43,634 bases of DNA from Bradyrhizobium aeschynomenes. GTDB lineage: Bacteria; Pseudomonadota; Alphaproteobacteria; Rhizobiales; Xanthobacteraceae. Under the pieces are notes generated by a model. That model was not told the origin of the DNA. It saw only the letters and a list, made by a program, of their open reading frames with translations, and did no database searches. Location of the stretch: contig NZ_JABFDM010000015.1 in assembly GCF_013178945.1 (NCBI RefSeq), positions 107,107 to 150,740 on the forward strand. Direction: 5' to 3'. The translations under genes were made by a program, and so were the position numbers. Within the stretch, counting starts at the first letter, position 1. Every line of letters starts with the position of its first letter. This document shows positions 42,544 through 43,634 of this stretch, one piece after another.

Positions 42544-43580
42544 ATGTCAAGCGTGCTGAGCCGATTCAACACGTCCTTTGCAAATTGCTGATACTTTAAG
42601 CGGGTACCTTCGTAAGTTGCTCTATTTCCGGCGATCGTAGCTCTGTCAGACCCCTCTAGCTGGGCTGACGGCACCTTCCAGATGGGAAGATGATACTTTT
42701 GAGCCATGCTGGGGAGCGTGGAATGCGTATGCATTACGGCAGTTTCCCCTATTGGCGTCTCCAACTGAGATGAACTCAGATGCGACCTGATCTCCTTTTT
42801 TATGTATTGCTTGATTGTAGTCGGAATCTGTTTTGCGAAATTATAGTGAGCCGTAGCGAGGTCCCACTCATTCGTCCCGCCGTACTTCTTAGCGTTATAA
42901 ATCGTAAAGCCTAGAAACCTAACAAAATCCTCCGGAAAGTTTGATCGCTTCTCGACTGACAGCAAATGGAAGATGGTCTCGAACTGTTTTTTCCATATTG
43001 ATAATGAGTTTCCTATGTTGCGTATGCCGTACAGAGAAAACATGTCTGGATTACAAGGCACTACAAATCCATCGACTAATGAAATGACCGCCTTATTCAA
43101 TGCGCCCAAGCTTGGCGAAGTGTCGAAGATTACGATATCGTACCCATAGATCTCGGCGTACTCCTCGGCTATTGACCGGGCGCGCGTTACGGTGCGTATA
43201 GCGAGCGGATCGCCTTGATAAATGTCACTCCATCGCGACGCTATCTTGTCTTCGTAAAAGTGCAGCGTCAGCCTTCCAGGCAATAGATGCAAATTAGGCG
43301 TAAGTGCGAATGGAGGAGGAAGGGAGGGTAGCTCTGCCGTCCCGTCCTCGGTCGGCTTAAGCACGAAATGAACTGACCTAGGTTCCTTTAGAACGTCTTC
43401 GAACTGAGGGTTCTTTTCTCTCGTACTGTTGAAGTCATCGATGTAGTCATCCTCTTTAGACCACGTCTTCCAGATGACCTCGTCAGGGAGTGCGAATATC
43501 GTCAGATTGCACTGCGGGTCCAAGTCTACGACGAGCGTCTTCTTTCCTAGCTCCGCCAAAGCGTGAGCTAGGGCGTGGAC
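42540..43580 (-). pseudogene. ParA-like ATPase, 5'-truncated (P-loop missing)
   Basis: The frame starts abruptly after a stop at 43581-43583 with VHALAHALAELGKKTLVVDL. In ParA/MinD ATPases this segment directly follows KGGVGKTT. The P-loop is absent; the sequence just upstream is GC-rich and unrelated. The rest looks like a large ParA: LVVDLDPQCNLT (Walker A' region), DIVIFDTSPSLGALNKAVI (Walker B type), VVPCNPDMFSLYGIRNIG, and a C-terminal extension to 346 codons with TIKQYIKKEIRSHL. Possible start codons (TTG 43559) exist, but the product could not bind ATP normally. It is coupled by ATGA to the RelA/SpoT-type gene. If the break is an assembly error, the intact gene would extend to the right. 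Confidence 0.65.
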
Positions 43581-43634
43581 TCATAAGCCTTGGCCCAGAG
43601 GCGGGTTGAGCCGAGTGCGACTGCCGCGAGAAAG

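Noticed and set aside
43577..43595. CTCATAA, which looks like a Met anticodon loop, near the right edge
   Set aside because: The flanking bases do not form an anticodon stem, and no acceptor or T-arm is found, so no tRNA is called.

Overview
The window reads as chromosomal DNA of an alphaproteobacterium, most likely Bradyrhizobium or a close relative. The evidence is the high GC content, the dense operons joined by ATGA and TGATG overlaps, an ExoR-type Sel1 protein, the pdhA-pdhB-pdhC-lpdA layout with a lipoyl domain on the E1 beta subunit, a CtrA-like box next to ftsB, and REP-like palindromes of the kind common in that group. The genus is inferred; no rRNA or tRNA gene is present to confirm it.

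Left part (1-7120). The 5' part of sufB and a cysteine desulfurase (Fe-S cluster assembly, minus strand) are followed by a membrane-anchored LytTR protein, an alpha/beta hydrolase, an aldo/keto reductase, exonuclease III and a Tat-exported class A beta-lactamase.

Nitrogen-scavenging block (7075-20086, all minus strand). In transcription order it holds a cytoplasmic AmiC-like binding protein, a Tat-exported substrate-binding protein, two branched-chain-type permeases, two ATPases with UrtD/UrtE-like features, an amidase-signature amidase, a small ABM-domain monooxygenase, a pair of inverted palindromic repeats, and then ureE-ureF-ureAB(fused)-ureC-ureG-ureD. The simplest reading is import of urea or short amides, deamidation in the cytoplasm, and hydrolysis of urea by a divergent nickel urease whose gamma and beta subunits are fused.

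Central metabolism (20236-31828, all minus strand). GNAT acetyltransferase, exoR, ilvD, an orphan Bug/TctC binding protein, threonine synthase and the complete pyruvate dehydrogenase operon (pdhA, pdhB, DUF5076 gene, pdhC, a small membrane protein, lpdA).

Right part (32305-41679). A chemoreceptor, ftsB, then a run of accessory enzymes (class II aldolase, FMN reductase, NylB-like serine hydrolase, Tat-exported metallo-beta-lactamase-fold hydrolase, MDR oxidoreductase) placed between ftsB and eno, and finally queF. Rhizobial genomes usually keep eno, ftsB and pdh close together, so this segment looks like accumulated insertions.

Far right (about 41780-43580). A block of clearly lower GC carries a RelA/SpoT-type nucleotidyltransferase translationally coupled to a ParA-like ATPase. 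The ATPase has lost its 5' end exactly at the P-loop, where GC-rich DNA resumes. This is the most foreign-looking part of the window and the best candidate for an undescribed system, though here it appears as a damaged copy.
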